A stretch of DNA of 64,000 nucleotides from Colius striatus (taxonomy: Eukaryota; Chordata; Aves; Coliiformes; Coliidae). Both the position numbers and the translations under genes were made by a program. The DNA lies in assembly GCF_028858725.1 (NCBI RefSeq), contig NC_084768.1:5005853-5069852 (forward strand). Reading direction: 5' to 3'. Positions 61,614 through 64,000 of the stretch are shown piece after piece (within the stretch, counting starts at the first letter, position 1; each line of letters starts with the position of its first letter). Below the pieces are notes generated by a model. The model ran no database searches. It saw nothing but the letters and a program-made list of their open reading frames with translations, and was not told the DNA's origin.

Positions 61614-63127
61614 TGCATTTTAAGGTCCCCAAAAATGGAGACTGAAATTGTTGGTGGAAGGTAGTGAAGCCCTGGGAAATTCTGCAGTGCAACCTGGTAC
61701 CTTTTAATACATCTTTCAGAATTTGTAGAATGTCTCCACTTAGCAGTGCAACTCCACATTAAACTTAGAGCAAACAGATTTGATGTTTAAATGTCTAGTT
61801 AGTAGTTCATGATAATGTTTGTGGCTTACCTTATCTTAATTCAAAGCTAGTCTTCTAGAGGAACGGGTAGTCATCTGGTCTGAAATAAGTACTTCTGGGA
61901 AAGGGATAGGGTTACCAAAGCCCCATCAGCCAGAAATAAACTTAAATCCTGGACTTAAATCCTTGTCTAACAAAAGCTGCTGAGAGACTTAGTAGATGAT
62001 GTTTGATCACCCTATATGGGGTGATGCGAAGTGAGTCATTGCCTTTCTGGAACTGTGGTTAAAAGTGCTGTCTAAACGTAGACTGCAGAATTAGGCTGTC
62101 TTATTTTCCATGCACTGCCAAACATATATCTTTATTTAGGGTCAAGGTTTACTGATTCCTCTGAGACTGGAGCTGAACCCCCGTGTTTCAGACCTACTTG
62201 AACCCATTGTAGTTTTTTGCTCCATTTTATTCCCTTTAAAAAGTTACAAACTGCTGAAATTTCTTGCTAAATGTGGCCTGCAGACCAATCCTAATCCACT
62301 TTCTTTAAGTAGAATCCCTAACTGAGTATGTTCTAATATAATGGGCTGTAACCAATTCATCACACAGCTATGAATGGAAGTACAAGGCAGTACATTGCAA
62401 GCTTGTTAGCTTCACTTAGCCGTGCCAATTCCTCTTTGGTAGAAATGCAGAGACATCAGTCAAGCTGACAGACACAACCTTAGTTGTATTCTATGCTGCT
62501 GGCCTTACCATTGTTCAGTGACATGGAGCATTCAGCACGGCATCTGGTGGTGAGAAACCCCTGCAAACAAATTGGGTAGCTTGATGAATTCTGTACCTTA
62601 GCTGAAGGAATGGCAAGAAAATGTATCGTGAATGCAAACACTAAATTACTATATGAATGTTATGCCTTTTAGAAATTGTTCTCTGCCAGAAGCGAATTAT
62701 AGGAAACAAATTAGCATGGAGAGCTTGCATGCAGTTAATAATCTGAATGCTAAGAAAGTTTTACCTCCTGACAGCACAGAATTGTTTTATAAATGTTTTA
62801 AAAACATGAAATAGGTGTTTGACGTGAGCGATTAAGGGAAGCTATTTAGAACTGCAAAATGAATTAAAGCTTTACAATGTCTTTACATAGTTATAGGAAG
62901 AAGCAAAAGTACTGGAATTGGAATAATGAGGTGGCAAATTGCTTCTTCAAAAGGAGAAACATGAAACAAGAATCTTCCCATTTCACTTCTCTGAGTTAAA
63001 TTGCTTTTAATTCTAGATACACCATGGTGATGTTGACATACCTCACGATTCTCAAAAAATAGAGAGGGGTTTTGTTTGTTAAAGTTTTTCCAATGTTGAA
63101 ATCCCCTTTTTGGAGATTTTAGGGAGT
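61614..63127. other. intergenic, nothing recognised
   Basis: 1.5 kb with no gene, RNA gene or repeat that I can support. Confidence 0.45.
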
Positions 63128-63272
63128 TATAGAATCACAGAATGGTAGGGGTTGGAAGGGACCTTTAGAGATCATCCAGTCCAACCCCCCTGCAGAAGCA
63201 GGGTCACCTAGATCAGGTCACATAGGAACATATCCAGGTGGGTCTTGAAGCCCTCCAAGGAAGGAGCCTCCA
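63128..63272 (-). mobile_element. CR1 3'-end fragment, minus strand
   Basis: atagaatcacagaatggtag through gaagcagggtcacctagatc to agccctccaaggaaggagcc. It is nearly identical to the first part of the copy at 375, so it belongs to the same young subfamily. Confidence 0.95.
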
Positions 63273-63454
63273 TATGGTTTATTCGTCCTTGGAAAAAGGA
63301 AAGGCCAATTTCCCACAGCAACCTTTACATGGCATCCAGTGGAAATTGCATTAGTTTATCTCCATTGAGAATGTTAAGCATCTAGGAGAGTTTCTAGGTT
63401 TCTAATCCTATTTCCCCTGTAGAGAAACTAGTCATTATTTTCAGTGTAATGCAT

Positions 63455-64000
63455 TGGCATGGTTTAACCCCAGCCTGCAACAAAACCCCACGTGGCCGTT
63501 CACTCACTCCTCCATGGTGGGATGGGGGAGAAAATCAGAAGGGTAAGAGTGAGAAAACTTGTGGGTTGAGATCAAGACAGTATCATAGGTGAAGCTGAAG
63601 CCGTATGCACAGAGTGAAACACAGAATTCCCCCCTGCCCATGGGCGGGTGTTAAGCCATCTCCAGGACTGTGGGGCTCCATGACATGTAACAGTTACTTA
63701 GGAAGACAAAGACCATCACTCTGAATGCTCCCCCTTCCTTCTTCTTCCTTCAGCTTTATAGGCTGAGTGTGACATGACATGGTCTGGAATAGCCCTTTGG
63801 CCAGCTGGGGTCAGCTGTCCTGGCGGTGCCCTCTCCCAGCTTCTTGTGCACCTCCAGCCTGATCACTATGGGGTGGGTGAGAAGTGGAAAAGGCCACTTT
63901 ACAAATATCTAAATGCTGTGTAAGACCTGCTCAGCAATAACTTGAAACATCCCTGTGTTAGTAACCTTGTTTCCAGCATTGAATCCCGCAGTAGTCGCTA
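63455..64000 (-). mobile_element. LTR of an avian endogenous retrovirus, minus strand, cut by the window end
   Basis: It starts tggcatggtttaaccccagc and continues with ccatggtgggatgggggaga, gccatctccaggactg, a TATA-like agctttata (complement), then gggtcagctgtcctgg and agcaataacttgaaacatcc. It is the same family as 9826-10340 in the opposite direction. The window ends before the far terminus, so whether this is a solo LTR or flanks internal sequence cannot be seen. No retroviral gene is inside the window. Confidence 0.85.

Noticed and set aside
1-64000. CRISPR arrays, tRNA or rRNA genes, bacterial-type operons
   Set aside because: No regularly spaced repeats, no tRNA-like A and B box pairs that I could confirm, and the spliced genes make this animal DNA.

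Overview
The window is nuclear DNA of a bird. The evidence is the many CR1 retroposon fragments with the avian-type 3' end (an ATTCTRTG terminal repeat), solo LTRs of two endogenous-retrovirus families typical of birds, spliced vertebrate genes with GT/AG introns, and one CpG-island promoter. The species cannot be fixed from the sequence. Everything gene-like lies on the + strand.

Layout. 1-5.4 kb is intergenic: a CR1 copy, a fragment of one LTR family, and two decayed exons (3344-3450 and 4373-about 4545) of a CLCA2-like gene. 5.4-22.9 kb is one intact 14-exon CLCA gene of the CLCA1/CLCA4 type. It has a TATA box at 5582, ATG at 5646, stop at 22517-22519 and poly(A) signals at 22833 and 22852. 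All 14 exons join in frame to 930 codons, and the zinc-protease motif HEWAH and the MIDAS motif DVSGS are intact. 22.9-29.5 kb is intergenic with one old CR1. 30.06-31.0 kb is a CpG island holding exon 1 of SH3GLB1 (endophilin B1, Bif-1). Its nine constitutive coding exons run to the stop at 54101-54103 and join to 366 codons. Alternative exons at 42003-42041 (extendable to 42089) and a 24-base microexon at 43467-43490 match the longer mammalian Bif-1 isoforms. 54.5-64 kb is 3' flank or intergenic DNA rich in CR1 copies, ending in an LTR cut by the window edge.

The order CLCA2-like relic, CLCA1/4-like gene, SH3GLB1 matches the mammalian order CLCA2-CLCA1-CLCA4-SH3GLB1 (from memory of human 1p22). 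The locus is therefore an ordinary conserved synteny block in which the CLCA2-like copy has decayed. The two live genes do not share a pathway: one encodes a secreted or membrane-anchored epithelial metalloprotease, the other a membrane-curving BAR/SH3 protein of autophagy, mitochondria and Golgi. No RNA genes, CRISPR arrays or novel multi-gene system were seen. The points most worth following are the CLCA2-like relic, the duplicated promoter segment of the CLCA gene, the deeply conserved SH3GLB1 alternative exons, and a hairpin with an adjoining tandem duplication at 40.5 kb.
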